Assembly (NCBI RefSeq): GCF_024449095.1
Contig: NZ_CP024628.1
Coordinates: 248,001 to 312,000, forward strand
Origin: Vibrio coralliilyticus
GTDB lineage: Bacteria > Pseudomonadota > Gammaproteobacteria > Enterobacterales > Vibrionaceae
Reading direction: 5' to 3'
DNA: 64,000 nucleotides
Every line of letters begins with the position of its first letter. The stretch's first letter is position 1. A program made the translations under genes and the position numbers. Shown piece by piece: positions 45,619 through 54,946 of the stretch. Below the pieces are notes generated by a model. That model saw only the letters and a program-made list of their open reading frames with translations, made no database searches and was not told the origin of the DNA.

Positions 45619-46236
45619 ATGAAAAAGCGCTTTTTACCCATTCCTCTTATCCTTCTGATCCCTATTCTCTTATTAATAGTTGTCACTATCGCCGGCCTGT
45701 ATCGATTTAGTCTTTCTGATGAAGAGATCATGGCTAAGTTTCCTAATCAAGCTGCAAGTAGCGACGCTGTTATGCATTCTGTCTTTGGTATTTCAACTAC
45801 TAACCCATGGACAGTGAAAGTACCTGATAGTCAGGCATATTCCTTTATGAAAAAGCTTGACCCAGAGACGGGGTTAGCCAGTGGCACATATGAAGATGGT
45901 GCTGAGCGGGGTACCATTACCGTGAATACCAAGCAGATGGTTCAGGTGACACCAACTTTATTGGCTTCGATATTAACAGTCTCAAATCAAGGCTCCGGTG
46001 TGTTCTACTATCTCGCCACATTTCATTATGACGAGTTTCGAAAGCGCATGATTTCAAGAGAAGCGCAATTTTTGGGAGACAGAATAGTGGTGGAGACACT
46101 TGAGAAGCAGCAGCACAACCTCCGTCTCATTATTAAACAACGTGATGCTGATCAATCAATGGCGCAAGAACCAACGATTTCAACGGCTATACTTTTCAAA
46201 CTGACTGGGCAAGATAGCCTAGAGCGTGTCGAGTAA
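45619..46236 (+). CDS. Hypothetical membrane-anchored periplasmic protein, 205 residues
   Basis: An N-terminal hydrophobic helix (about 5-28, IPLILLIPILLLIVVTIAGLY) is followed by a soluble domain rich in beta-strand pattern (GTITVNTKQMVQVTPTLLASILTVSN, then VETLEKQQHNLRLIIKQRD). No cysteine-based or catalytic motif is visible and no family was recognised. It may be an uncleaved signal anchor. No operon partners are evident; the next gene is 100 bases downstream. Confidence 0.65.
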   Translation: MKKRFLPIPLILLIPILLLIVVTIAGLYRFSLSDEEIMAKFPNQAASSDAVMHSVFGISTTNPWTVKVPDSQAYSFMKKLDPETGLASGTYEDGAERGTITVNTKQMVQVTPTLLASILTVSNQGSGVFYYLATFHYDEFRKRMISREAQFLGDRIVVETLEKQQHNLRLIIKQRDADQSMAQEPTISTAILFKLTGQDSLERVE

Positions 46237-46336
46237 TCAGTGTTCAATACGGTATTGTGCATGTGGTACGGATTACTTATTATTTGGCCTAACAAGCTAT
46301 GAGATGGATTTGTTATTGTCGTTAATGGAGTAAATC

Positions 46337-46636
46337 ATGATTAATAAGCGCTTCTTTAAAACTAAAGATGAAGTTGAAGTGACGTTCGAGCTATCGGAAG
46401 AGCAGGTTGGACAATCGGTGGCTATTGTAGCTGACTTCTTAGATTGGCAGCCAACGCAGATGAAAAAAGTGGCTAAATCAAAATCGTATAAGTTCAAAAC
46501 ACGTTTGCCAAAGGATAGTCAGTTCCAATTCCGTTACTTGGTGGATAACGAAAGATGGATTAACGATCCGAATGCCGATCAGTATCAACCAAACGGATTT
46601 GGTTCCGATAACGGGCTAGTTCTAACCTATAAGTAA
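46337..46636 (+). CDS. Isoamylase early-set / CBM48-type glycogen-binding domain protein
   Basis: A 99-residue stand-alone carbohydrate-binding beta-sandwich. The pattern VEVTFELSEEQVGQSVAIVADFLDWQPTQMKKV, then FKTRLPKDSQFQFRYLVDNERWINDPNADQY closely follows AMPK-beta/CBM48 glycogen-binding domains, including the aromatic and DP residues that contact alpha-glucan. It probably binds glycogen or maltodextrins, or tethers partner enzymes. Alone, with a terminator after it. Confidence 0.87.
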   Translation: MINKRFFKTKDEVEVTFELSEEQVGQSVAIVADFLDWQPTQMKKVAKSKSYKFKTRLPKDSQFQFRYLVDNERWINDPNADQYQPNGFGSDNGLVLTYK

Positions 46637-46690
46637 TATAAATGCATATGAAAGTGAGTGATTACTATCATTCATGATGCACATCTATAA

Positions 46691-46711
46691 GGCGCGTTTG
46701 CGCCTTTTTTT
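46691..46711 (+). terminator. Terminator after the CBM48-type gene
   Basis: Stem GGCGC-GTTT-GCGCC followed by seven T. Confidence 0.9.
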
Positions 46712-46798
46712 GATCCAAACATGACATTCCCTAGGTGACAAGCCGAGTAGAAATTCGTACCCTTATGCCTTTGTTTTAACCATGTAAAAGGTCAAATT

Positions 46799-48106
46799 GT
46801 GCAGTCCCAAAGATTGACATCTCGCTTTAGAGAGCTCTCCAAGTCGAGAAAAGTGATGCTTTTGAGTCTTCCTATTGTTGCCATATTGATGCTATCTGCA
46901 ACAAACAAAAGCAGCCAATATCAGCGCACTATTGATCTTTCGCTACCTGAATCGACCATCGTTAATGATTTGCTTAACGATACGGATGTGGTTCAGGAAA
47001 TGCCGAATTATGAATATGTGATTCGCAAAGGCGATAATCTTAGTACGATTTTTGATCAGCTCGGCTTCGGATATAGTGAGCTGATGAAGATAATGGAAAC
47101 AGATCTGAACTATCTCGCTCTGGATACGTTAAAACCGGGAAATACCCTACGATTCTGGCAAGACGCCGAAACTAAGCGGCTTGCAAAAATGGAACTTGAG
47201 TTCAGCATTGTTGAACGAGCAGTGTATAGCCTACTTGACGATGGCAGCTATGCATTTACTGATGTGAAGATTCCGGGTACTTGGAAAGAACAGGCGCTGG
47301 TGGGAGAAATTGCAGGTAGTTTTTCTCAGTCTTTACATCGTTTAGGTTTAGGTAGTGTTGAAAACGAGCAAATTGTTACTTTATTAAAAGACAAGCTTAA
47401 CTTTTCCCGTGATCTGCGTGCGGGTGATGTGTTCGAGGTGGTGCTTTCCAAGCAATATGTTGGCGACCAATTGACGGGTAACAAAGAGCTCCAGGCGGTA
47501 AAAATATATAACCGTGGAAGAGAGGTAACGGCTTATCTTCACTCTGACGGTCAATATTACGATAAGAATGGTAATAGCCTTCAGCGCGCTTTCCAGCGTA
47601 AGCCTGTGAGTGGTCACTATCGCCTCAGCTCTAATTTTAACCCTACGCGTAAACACCCTGTAACGAGGCGTATTGCGCCACATAATGGGACAGACTGGGC
47701 TACTCCAACAGGTACGCCAATTGTCTCAACGGGCGATGGTGTCGTTGTCATGACACGTAAACATCCTTATGCAGGCAATTACGTTGTCATCCAGCATGGC
47801 AGCCGCTATAAAACTCGCTATCTTCATTTGAGTAAGATTTTAGTGCGTAAAGGCCAGAAAGTTTCTCGTGGTCAGCGAATAGGTCTATCGGGTGCGACCG
47901 GCCGAGTTACAGGGCCGCATATTCACTATGAACTCATTGACCGAGGTCGACCAGTCAATGCGATGACAGCTAATATCCCAATGGCGAGCTCAGTTCCGAA
48001 AAATGAAATGATGGCTTTTAAAGCCCGCCGTGACGAGTTGGACACCATGCTTCGACAGCAAGAAATTCAACTGGCTAGTCAGAATGACTCTAAGACAACC
48101 AGTTAA
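46799..48106 (+). CDS. M23 peptidoglycan DD-endopeptidase, ShyA-like
   Basis: A 435-residue murein hydrolase that cuts cross-links in growing peptidoglycan. An N-terminal membrane segment (about 19-35) anchors it or serves as signal peptide. An OapA/LysM-like domain (about 75-120, YEYVIRKGDNLSTIFDQLGF) precedes the middle domain, and the catalytic LytM/M23 domain (about 285-400) has HNGTDWATPTGTPI (His and Asp ligands) and GRVTGPHIHYEL (HxH). The layout and size match Vibrio cholerae ShyA. Translation starts at GTG 46799 with AAAGG 8 bases upstream. Confidence 0.88.
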   Translation: MQSQRLTSRFRELSKSRKVMLLSLPIVAILMLSATNKSSQYQRTIDLSLPESTIVNDLLNDTDVVQEMPNYEYVIRKGDNLSTIFDQLGFGYSELMKIMETDLNYLALDTLKPGNTLRFWQDAETKRLAKMELEFSIVERAVYSLLDDGSYAFTDVKIPGTWKEQALVGEIAGSFSQSLHRLGLGSVENEQIVTLLKDKLNFSRDLRAGDVFEVVLSKQYVGDQLTGNKELQAVKIYNRGREVTAYLHSDGQYYDKNGNSLQRAFQRKPVSGHYRLSSNFNPTRKHPVTRRIAPHNGTDWATPTGTPIVSTGDGVVVMTRKHPYAGNYVVIQHGSRYKTRYLHLSKILVRKGQKVSRGQRIGLSGATGRVTGPHIHYELIDRGRPVNAMTANIPMASSVPKNEMMAFKARRDELDTMLRQQEIQLASQNDSKTTS

Positions 48107-48120
48107 ATGGTTAGAGTCCC

Positions 48121-48145
48121 AAAAGCTCCTTCGGGAGCTTTTTTT
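48121..48145 (+). terminator. Terminator after the M23 peptidase gene
   Basis: Arms AAAAGCTCC and GGAGCTTTT around TTCG, with further T. Confidence 0.92.
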
Positions 48146-48251
48146 ATTTGTGATACACATAAGCTTTGCATTACATAAACGTCATCAAATTGCACCGAAA
48201 AAGTGATCATATCGAGACAAATGTAAATCGGTTATCCATAAATTTCACAAA

Positions 48252-48265
48252 TTGATTTCCATCAA
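48252..48265. promoter_or_regulatory. Consensus FNR site upstream of ompW
   Basis: TTGATTTCCATCAA is a perfect TTGAT-N4-ATCAA. If centred at -41.5 it puts the start near 48300, with a TGTGCTAGT extended -10-like element at 48282-48290. This predicts anaerobic activation, as known for ompW of E. coli. Confidence 0.82.
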
Positions 48266-48359
48266 AATAGTAGGGTTATTGTGTGCTAGTTTGCACTCCA
48301 CAATAAATAAGATTCCCTCAATCATTAATTAAAATAAGCCCTACGTAAGGATATCAACA

Positions 48360-49004
48360 ATGAAAAAAACTGTATGTGGCCTAGCAGTGGTTGCTGCGCT
48401 TGCTTCCGGTAATGTTCTTGCTCACCAAGAAGGTGACTTTATTGTTCGCGCGGGATTGGCGATGGTCTCTCCAAATGACAGCAGTGATAAAATCTTAGGT
48501 TCTGATAAAGAGCTTCAAGTGGACTCAGACACACAAATCGGCCTTACTTTTGGCTATATGTTTACAGATAACATTAGTTTAGAGGTGCTTGCTGCAACGC
48601 CTTTCCAACATACCATTTCAACGGATTTGCTTAATCAAGATATTGGTGAAACTAAGCACTTACCACCTACGTTTATGGTTCAATACTATTTTGGTGAAGC
48701 GAACAGCGAGCTTCGTCCGTATGTCGGTGTTGGTATTAACTACACCACCTTCTTTGATGAAGGTTTTAACAGTAACGGTACAGCGGCAACCTTAAGTAAT
48801 CTTAAGTTAGATGATTCTTGGGGGTTAGCAGCAAATGTAGGTTTAGATTACATGATAAACGAGGACTGGTTTATCAATGGCGCAGTTTGGTATGCGGATA
48901 TCGATACAACCGCCACATTCGATCATGCTACGCTAGGTACTCAATCGGTTGATGTCTCTATTGACCCATGGGTATTTATGATTGGTGCTGGTTACAAGTT
49001 TTAA
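48360..49004 (+). CDS. ompW: OmpW-family outer-membrane protein
   Basis: A 214-residue eight-stranded beta-barrel. A signal peptide ends NVLA; the mature chain starts HQEGDFIVRAGLAMVSPNDSS, the typical OmpW opening. QIGLTFGYMFTDNISLEVLAATPF, LRPYVGVGINYTTFF and the terminal strand ending GAGYKF confirm the family. It forms a narrow hydrophobic channel and is linked to small hydrophobic solutes and to stress and iron responses in Vibrio. Regulated probably by FNR through the site at 48252. Confidence 0.95.
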   Translation: MKKTVCGLAVVAALASGNVLAHQEGDFIVRAGLAMVSPNDSSDKILGSDKELQVDSDTQIGLTFGYMFTDNISLEVLAATPFQHTISTDLLNQDIGETKHLPPTFMVQYYFGEANSELRPYVGVGINYTTFFDEGFNSNGTAATLSNLKLDDSWGLAANVGLDYMINEDWFINGAVWYADIDTTATFDHATLGTQSVDVSIDPWVFMIGAGYKF

Positions 49005-49019
49005 TTCGTCTAGCAGGAG

Positions 49020-49050
49020 AAAGCCAGCGATTGTTACGCTGGCTTTTTTG
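49020..49050 (+). terminator. Terminator after ompW
   Basis: Arms AAAGCCAGCG and CGCTGGCTTT around a 7-base loop, with further T. Confidence 0.9.
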
Positions 49051-49051
49051 G

Positions 49052-49531
49052 TTAACCCCTTGTTTGGAACCATTCACTCGGTACTTTTACGGCGACCACA
49101 TGGCTCTGACAACAAAGTATGCCGTCAGAAAAAAGCTCACATTGAAGTTCGATCTTGCTATCTTTTGCTTCGATGATGGAAGCGATGAGCTTAACATCTT
49201 CATTAATTGGCACTGGTCTGAGAAATTTCACATCTAGGCTACCAGTCGCAAACCAAATGGCTTCCCCTGAGCCAATTTCTCTGTCTTGCATCTTATAGCC
49301 CTTGGCAATAGCGGTACAGACACAATGGCAGTCAATAATGGTAGAAATAATGCCACCGTTAAGAAAGTGTAGTGGCCCTGCGCTGTGATGAGGTAAAGGT
49401 GTAAAGGTACAGACAGACTCATTGCTTCCATGCCAGTAACTTTTGATTTGCAGCCCGAGCGCATTTTCAGATCCACAGCCAAAACAATGGTTATTGGGGA
49501 TCTGTTCCTGAAAGGCTTTGTTCTGTTCCAT
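49052..49531 (-). CDS. PaaI-type hotdog-fold thioesterase
   Basis: A 159-residue hotdog protein. HCFGCGSENALGLQIK is a cysteine-rich N-terminal signature seen in one PaaI-like branch. LHFLNGGIISTIIDCHCVCTA holds the active-site helix (N/G then D), and SLDVKFLRPVPIN is the closing strand. It would hydrolyse acyl-CoA esters. No operon partner; it is convergent with ompW, whose terminator touches its stop. Confidence 0.87.
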   Translation of the reverse strand: MEQNKAFQEQIPNNHCFGCGSENALGLQIKSYWHGSNESVCTFTPLPHHSAGPLHFLNGGIISTIIDCHCVCTAIAKGYKMQDREIGSGEAIWFATGSLDVKFLRPVPINEDVKLIASIIEAKDSKIELQCELFSDGILCCQSHVVAVKVPSEWFQTRG

Positions 49532-50045
49532 GCGGGACCCTCAGATGTCTTTGTCGAATTCATTCCACAGATTGGTACTCAGTCTAGTAAAGCAGGAGAT
49601 GATTAGACTTCAAGCTAGCTTGGCAATTCTGTGAGTGTCTGCTCAAGAGTTGCTAGTGCAGTAGCAACAAACACTTATAAAGGATAATGAATTAAGAGAG
49701 ATATATTCCATCATACTTATCTTTTACTGAGTTTTTTAAAAATAAAATTATAGAAATTAAATATAACGCCCTTTATGAGGTTTATGTTTGTAAACTGTTA
49801 TTTTAATTGAAATGGTTAATGAGACGATTTATTTAATTGTATCAATGAAAACAACATCTTAATAAATGCCGTTCGTTATATAAGTGATTTTTTTGTTAAT
49901 AGAATTTATCTCAAATTTTAGGCGGTAAATATCTCTGTTAGTGAGATCTTAAACTCATTTAATTGATTTTGTGAATGATCTTATATGAGTTGCATTTTAT
50001 CTTTTGTTCGCTTTGTAAGCACATAATTAAATAGGATGTAACAGA
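49532..50045 (+). other. 514-base AT-rich region upstream of the subtilisin gene
   Basis: No gene seen. Close to the start it holds two potential hairpins, ATCTC-N7-GAGAT near 49930-49947 and AACTCAT (49952) with ATGAGTT (49985-49991), suggesting a long structured leader of the protease mRNA. The promoter could not be located. Confidence 0.5.
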
Positions 50046-51755
50046 ATGAAAAACGGATATAAGCTTTCCGCACTTGCTGTCGCTATCATGGCTTCAGCAT
50101 CGGTTTCAGCCAGCGTCAGTGTTGAACCAGTTCCAGCAAACTCACCTTTTATCAAAGATGTAAAAGGCAATATTGTTGAAGATTACTCGCCCAAGCCAGT
50201 TAAACCTATCGCGCCATTTTCAATGCGCATGATGAGCAACCCGTCCGCCGATCGTGGAGACTGGTTCAATGCTTCAGCGAATTACTCAAGTCTTCAAGGT
50301 GTGGGTGCTGACTATGTTTATGAGTCTCTATTACCCCCTCTAAAACCGCAGCCTGTGATTGTTGCGGTGCTTGATTCTGGTGTTGATATTGACCATGAAG
50401 ATTTAAAAAACAAACTTTGGACCAATGAAGATGAAATCCCGGGTAATGGTATCGATGATGATGGCAACGGCTACATCGATGATGTTCATGGATGGAATTT
50501 CCTTGGTAACTCGCTGGGTGTGAATGTTGATCAAGACACGCTAGAAGTCACTCGTGAGTACAAAAAATACTTAGAGCTTAAAGAAGGGGGTCATTGGATC
50601 CCTCGTAAAAAGCGTGAATACTACGAGGCCGTTGAAGCAGATTACTTAGAATCGGTGGAGTATAACCAGAGCTCACTGGATCTAGTCAATTCCGCTACTG
50701 AACAAGCCAATCAGTACAAAGATCAAATTACTCAATTGACTGACCACAAAGACTTTACTGTAGATGGCTTACAAGTTTTGTTAACGCACTCTAACCCTGA
50801 AGTTGTTGAAGCGGCACAAGGTTTACTCAATGTCTTTGATTCTTGGTACTCATTCGATTATCTAGAGTCACGCAGAAGCCGTTACCAAGAATCCCTCGAT
50901 TACCACTACAACCTTGATTTCGATACGCGTCGTGACATCGTAATGGATGACATCAATAACCCGTGGGAGAAGGGCTATGGTAATAATGATGTTAAAGGGC
51001 CAGTTGGTGCGCACGGTACCCACGTAGCGGGTATTATTGCCGCAGAACGTCGTAATGGTATTGGTATTGATGGTCTTGCCGATCACGCGCAAATCATGGC
51101 GGTACGCATGGTACCAAATGGTGATGAAAGGGATAAGGACATCGCGAACGCGGTTCGTTATGCTGTTGATAATGGAGCTAAAATTATCAACATGAGTTTT
51201 GGTAAGAGCTACTCACCACGTAAGTTCATTGTTGACCATGCTTTCCGTTACGCTGCGCGTAAAGGTGTGCTAATTGTACACTCAGCAGGTAATAGTCGTA
51301 ATGATAACGATATTAAACCAAGTTTCCCGAACCGTTTTGCTAAGCATTCATGGTCTAAGCCAATTTCAACTTGGATGGATATCGGTGCTTCAGCGAAATA
51401 TGCTGATGATTCATTAGTTGCAAGCTTCAGTAACTTTGGTCAGGAAACCGTGGATGTATTCGCGCCAGGTTACCGAATCCTTTCTTCAACACCAGACAAC
51501 AATTATGCTGCGTACAGTGGGACTAGTATGGCTGCACCAGTCGTTTCTGGTGTAGCGGCAATGGTATGGTCTCATTACCCAGATCTATCGGCAGTCGAGC
51601 TTAAAGAACTACTGATGAGTAAAGCACGTACTTATCCTGAGTTGCTGGTTAAGAAGCCGTCTTCTCCTGAGGCTCTTGTGCCATTCAGCACGCTATCTAT
51701 TTCCGGTGGTGTCGTTGATGCAGAAGCGATTTTCGAAGAGCTAGAAAGCCGTTAA
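50046..51755 (+). CDS. Secreted S8 (subtilisin-like) serine protease
   Basis: A 569-residue preproprotein with a signal peptide (ending near SASVSAS). Catalytic residues are D110 (VAVLDSGVDIDHEDL), H323 (GAHGTHVAGI) and S492 (SGTSMAAP), with the oxyanion Asn in SAGNS (414). An acidic calcium-type loop (129-146, around NGIDDDGNGYIDD) follows the Asp. The Asp-His distance is 213 residues owing to a helical insertion (about 160-310), much longer than in subtilisin. It would act extracellularly or in the periplasm. A terminator follows. Confidence 0.93.
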   Translation: MKNGYKLSALAVAIMASASVSASVSVEPVPANSPFIKDVKGNIVEDYSPKPVKPIAPFSMRMMSNPSADRGDWFNASANYSSLQGVGADYVYESLLPPLKPQPVIVAVLDSGVDIDHEDLKNKLWTNEDEIPGNGIDDDGNGYIDDVHGWNFLGNSLGVNVDQDTLEVTREYKKYLELKEGGHWIPRKKREYYEAVEADYLESVEYNQSSLDLVNSATEQANQYKDQITQLTDHKDFTVDGLQVLLTHSNPEVVEAAQGLLNVFDSWYSFDYLESRRSRYQESLDYHYNLDFDTRRDIVMDDINNPWEKGYGNNDVKGPVGAHGTHVAGIIAAERRNGIGIDGLADHAQIMAVRMVPNGDERDKDIANAVRYAVDNGAKIINMSFGKSYSPRKFIVDHAFRYAARKGVLIVHSAGNSRNDNDIKPSFPNRFAKHSWSKPISTWMDIGASAKYADDSLVASFSNFGQETVDVFAPGYRILSSTPDNNYAAYSGTSMAAPVVSGVAAMVWSHYPDLSAVELKELLMSKARTYPELLVKKPSSPEALVPFSTLSISGGVVDAEAIFEELESR

Positions 51756-51787
51756 TAGATAAAACTTTATCTAACTGGTTAAGTAGG

Positions 51788-51816
51788 ACGCCCGATGAGT
51801 TTCATCGGGCGTTTTT
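51788..51816 (+). terminator. Terminator after the subtilisin gene
   Basis: Arms ACGCCCGATGA and TCATCGGGCGT around GTT, followed by four further T. Confidence 0.92.
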
Positions 51817-51886
51817 CATTGGCCTTAGTAGGTTTGCGACAAGCCTATATGCTGAGCGGTAATGCTTTGTGCAGTTTGGTGACGGT

Positions 51887-53479
51887 TCAATTTAATCCAT
51901 TTCGTTTGAAGCTATCTGTATAGGCTTTATCTTCCCTCATAATATGATGGCTTAACCAGTTTTTGAGAAAGCTCATCAACTCTTCACCGATGTCTTCCCC
52001 ACGTTCAGCCCGTTTCTGAAACGCTAGCACCTCATTGACAAGTTGGGCGTGCTTATCAATATGCTCCTGCGTTTGTTCATAGCCAATTTGAGCAAAAAGT
52101 GTTTCTTCGTACTTGAAGTGATTAGCCGTGTAGTCGATAAGGCCTTGAACGACACGCTTGATTGAAGGCAGCCCATAATTGTGTCTGAGTAAATGGTACA
52201 GCTCATTAATTAAATGAAGTAGAGTCTGATGCTGGCGGTTGATCTCATCCAACCCAATATCCAATTGATCATTCCACTCCATCAGTTTGTCGCGCTTGGC
52301 TTCTTCTTGTTGGATTTGTTTGTGATCCGTTTCGAATCTATGAAGTAAAGAGTTAATCTCACCAGATAAATTACGAACAGTAATACTGGCACGTAATGTT
52401 TCGCGAGTAGATTGTACGTTGTTGTCTGACTCTTGGGTTATTTGCTGAAGACAATGATCAAGATCTTGAGTTTGATTCAGCTGAGCTTCTGAAGAGCTAG
52501 CAATCTGCTGGCCATATGAGCGCACTTCATCAATTTGAAGATTGAGCTCTCTGAATGTCTCCTCTGCTGTAGAAGCTAGAGCGAGAGACTTGTCCATACT
52601 AGATTTGTTTTCCTTCATTGTTTCAAGTACATCGTCAGTTTTTGCTTGAAGGTTACTGATCTTCTCATGGATTTCTTCAGTAGCTTCCTGAGTTCGCATC
52701 GCCAAAGTGCGGACTTCATCGGCGACCACTGCAAAACCACGCCCTTGCTCGCCTGCTCGTGCACTTTCAATGGCGGCATTGAGTGCCAGTAAGTTGGTTT
52801 GATCAGCAATACTGCTTATGGTCTCCATAACTTGGCTGATTTGTGTGGTTTCTTCCATTAAAGACTGAAAATGCTCATTAGAATTCTCGATGTGTTGGTT
52901 GGCGCTGTTGAGTGCTTCTTCCAGTGCCACCATGTCGCGTGAACCTTGATCGGCTTTGTATTTAGCTTCATTGGCTAACTTAGCGGTCGATTCACAATGT
53001 TCAGAGACTTGCTGGGTAATGTCTGAAAGCTGGCTGGTAATGGATTTCGCGCTGTCGACGTCTTGTTTCTGTCCGATAGCCCCAGCTTGTGATATTTCAG
53101 AATCTTCTTGAACGGTATTTGCAACATCGAGCAATCGGTCGGTTGATTTACCAAGTGCGTGAACGGTGCGTGAAATATCTTCACCAATTCGATTGACGGT
53201 ACGATATAGAGAGTGTGAGCCTGGATCGTCAACTGGGATACGAATCGTGAGATCACCCTCTGAGAGCTGTCTCGCAGCACTTCGTACTTGATTAAGCATC
53301 TGACTTAAAGCATAAAACATCGCCAGCATCACGCTATGGTAAAGAATAAGAAGTAGTAGCCCAAGCCAAGCTTGAGCATGAAATAAGTATATCGCGGCGG
53401 GTAAGGCAAGAAGAGAGAAGAGCACAACCCATTGGATAGGATTGTACTGACTGAACTTTTCGGCAACACTGTTAAACAT
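51887..53479 (-). CDS. Methyl-accepting chemotaxis protein fused to C-terminal bacteriohemerythrin
   Basis: A 530-residue cytoplasmic-sensor chemoreceptor. Two close membrane helices (about 18-60) have no periplasmic domain between them. A HAMP region (about 60-110) and the signalling domain follow, with the hairpin tip [37 protein letters not shown] (in pieces). The last 130 residues are a bacteriohemerythrin with [25 protein letters not shown] and [10 protein letters not shown], giving the di-iron ligand set. It probably senses oxygen or nitric oxide and steers motility. ATG 53479 has AAGGAG; the ATG at 53506 does not. Confidence 0.93.
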   Translation of the reverse strand: MFNSVAEKFSQYNPIQWVVLFSLLALPAAIYLFHAQAWLGLLLLILYHSVMLAMFYALSQMLNQVRSAARQLSEGDLTIRIPVDDPGSHSLYRTVNRIGEDISRTVHALGKSTDRLLDVANTVQEDSEISQAGAIGQKQDVDSAKSITSQLSDITQQVSEHCESTAKLANEAKYKADQGSRDMVALEEALNSANQHIENSNEHFQSLMEETTQISQVMETISSIADQTNLLALNAAIESARAGEQGRGFAVVADEVRTLAMRTQEATEEIHEKISNLQAKTDDVLETMKENKSSMDKSLALASTAEETFRELNLQIDEVRSYGQQIASSSEAQLNQTQDLDHCLQQITQESDNNVQSTRETLRASITVRNLSGEINSLLHRFETDHKQIQQEEAKRDKLMEWNDQLDIGLDEINRQHQTLLHLINELYHLLRHNYGLPSIKRVVQGLIDYTANHFKYEETLFAQIGYEQTQEHIDKHAQLVNEVLAFQKRAERGEDIGEELMSFLKNWLSHHIMREDKAYTDSFKRNGLN

Positions 53480-53583
53480 GCACCAACTCCTTGGTGGTAT
53501 ATTCACTGTTCTACCTAATAAACTTAGGCGAAATATTGGGATATCCCTACCTAGTAGGTGCGTATTCTTATTATTTTTTGTAA

Positions 53584-53607
53584 AAGCCGTCTGAATTTCT
53601 CAGACTG
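53584..53607 (-). terminator. Terminator after the SoxR-linked MFS gene
   Basis: Arms GTCTGA and TCAGAC around five bases, extended by flanking GC pairs. On the minus strand it is followed by TTTT. Confidence 0.65.
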
Positions 53608-53619
53608 CCTGATGAATTT

Positions 53620-54831
53620 TTAGTTTTGAACCACGATCTCAGGAGCAAGATCGTCCCGTTTGTTTAGCTGTTTCATCATCAGCACAGCCCCAATCATGGT
53701 GACCGCAGCCAGCATGAAGCCATAATGTGTGAGGCCGTAATGGCTTAAGAATGCGATCACCGTATAACTTATGCTTTGCGCCATGGTCGCAAACATTTGT
53801 AGGCCACCATCGGCTCGACCTCTCTGCTCGACCCTAATTGTGTGGTGCATCCAGTTAGTTCGGGCAATGCGATTGAGTGCGTTAAATGAACCGAAAAACA
53901 GTGTGAATATCAATAAGTATGCTGGGTGGGCAGAGAAGCTCATACCAATCAGCATTACGGACGCTATGGCCATTGAGTAGAGCATGGTGGACTGGTGAGA
54001 TGCCAGCTTGAGCAATTTGGCGACAAACAAACCTGTCATCAATGATCCTAAACCAAAGGCAATGTTGTAGCCCGCATACCAGTCTCCCGAGATCCCGACT
54101 TCTGAAAACCAGATCGGCACCAGCTTACCCAAAAAGGTCAGGATAGGATAACTCAATGCTGAGAGTAATAAGAATGCGTAAAAGCGAGGCTGAGCGGTGA
54201 ATATATCCTTACTCTCTTTCATTTGGCCAATAAAGGATGTGGTTTTGCTCTGACGCAATTTCTGACGATACGGCGTCACTAGATAGCTTAACGTTGATAA
54301 GCCAGACGCTGCCGCGGCAAACGCCGCGAATTCAAGCATGCCCCATATTTGCAGTAAAACAACCCCTAATGCGCCAGCTCCCAATGTGGTGCCCTGTAGA
54401 ATGATTTCTTGTTTGCCTGAAATTGCTGCGTACTCATGCGGGTCGTAGTTTTCCTGCGTAAAAGCATTGTTTGTTGTCCAAGCGAGGTTACTGGAAACCC
54501 AGAACAAAAGCTGTGCAGCGGCAAGTAGCCAGTTAGAATCAAAGCCGAGCCAATAGGCGATAAGAACCAATAACGCGGTTAATGACTGCACAAGCTGAAC
54601 GATAACCAAAAGCGACTTTCTTGAATGCCTGTCGATAAGAGTGGAAAACAAAGGGGTCAGGAAAAAAGAAATTGCTGTACACGCTAAGGCGACCATAGCC
54701 ACAAAAGGGCCCATGCCTGGCGTTTCCAGCATGACCCAAGGTAAAGCCATCATAAATAAACCGGAAGAAATTCCATCAAAGAAACGGCCACTCAAGTAGG
54801 GCATGGTTCTATTTTTCATAATTAATTGCAT
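53620..54831 (-). CDS. MFS efflux pump divergent from soxR
   Basis: A 403-residue twelve-segment carrier resembling the EntS/MdtG-type branch. The loop LIDRHSRKSLLVIVQL carries the MFS signature. The start at 54831 has GGAG 7 bases ahead; a TTG at 54849 is less likely. Its promoter overlaps the SoxR box at 54873, placed between a -35-like TTTACC and a -10-like TAGAGT with a 19-base spacer, which is the spacing of SoxR-activated promoters. It most likely exports redox-cycling compounds. Confidence 0.88.
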   Translation of the reverse strand: MQLIMKNRTMPYLSGRFFDGISSGLFMMALPWVMLETPGMGPFVAMVALACTAISFFLTPLFSTLIDRHSRKSLLVIVQLVQSLTALLVLIAYWLGFDSNWLLAAAQLLFWVSSNLAWTTNNAFTQENYDPHEYAAISGKQEIILQGTTLGAGALGVVLLQIWGMLEFAAFAAAASGLSTLSYLVTPYRQKLRQSKTTSFIGQMKESKDIFTAQPRFYAFLLLSALSYPILTFLGKLVPIWFSEVGISGDWYAGYNIAFGLGSLMTGLFVAKLLKLASHQSTMLYSMAIASVMLIGMSFSAHPAYLLIFTLFFGSFNALNRIARTNWMHHTIRVEQRGRADGGLQMFATMAQSISYTVIAFLSHYGLTHYGFMLAAVTMIGAVLMMKQLNKRDDLAPEIVVQN

Positions 54832-54872
54832 TGTTATTCTCCACTGCAAGCCAACTTGGTGTTACTCTAAAA

Positions 54873-54890
54873 CCTCAAGTTAACTTAAGG
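54873..54890. promoter_or_regulatory. SoxR box between soxR and the MFS pump gene
   Basis: CCTCAAGTTAACTTAAGG differs at a single position from the E. coli soxS site (CCTCAAGTTAACTTGAGG). It sits in the divergent promoter region. Confidence 0.88.
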
Positions 54891-54946
54891 TAAAGCGCTT
54901 TTTTGTGTTTATTTAACTGAGATAGCCAGAAAGGAAGGAGAGCTAT

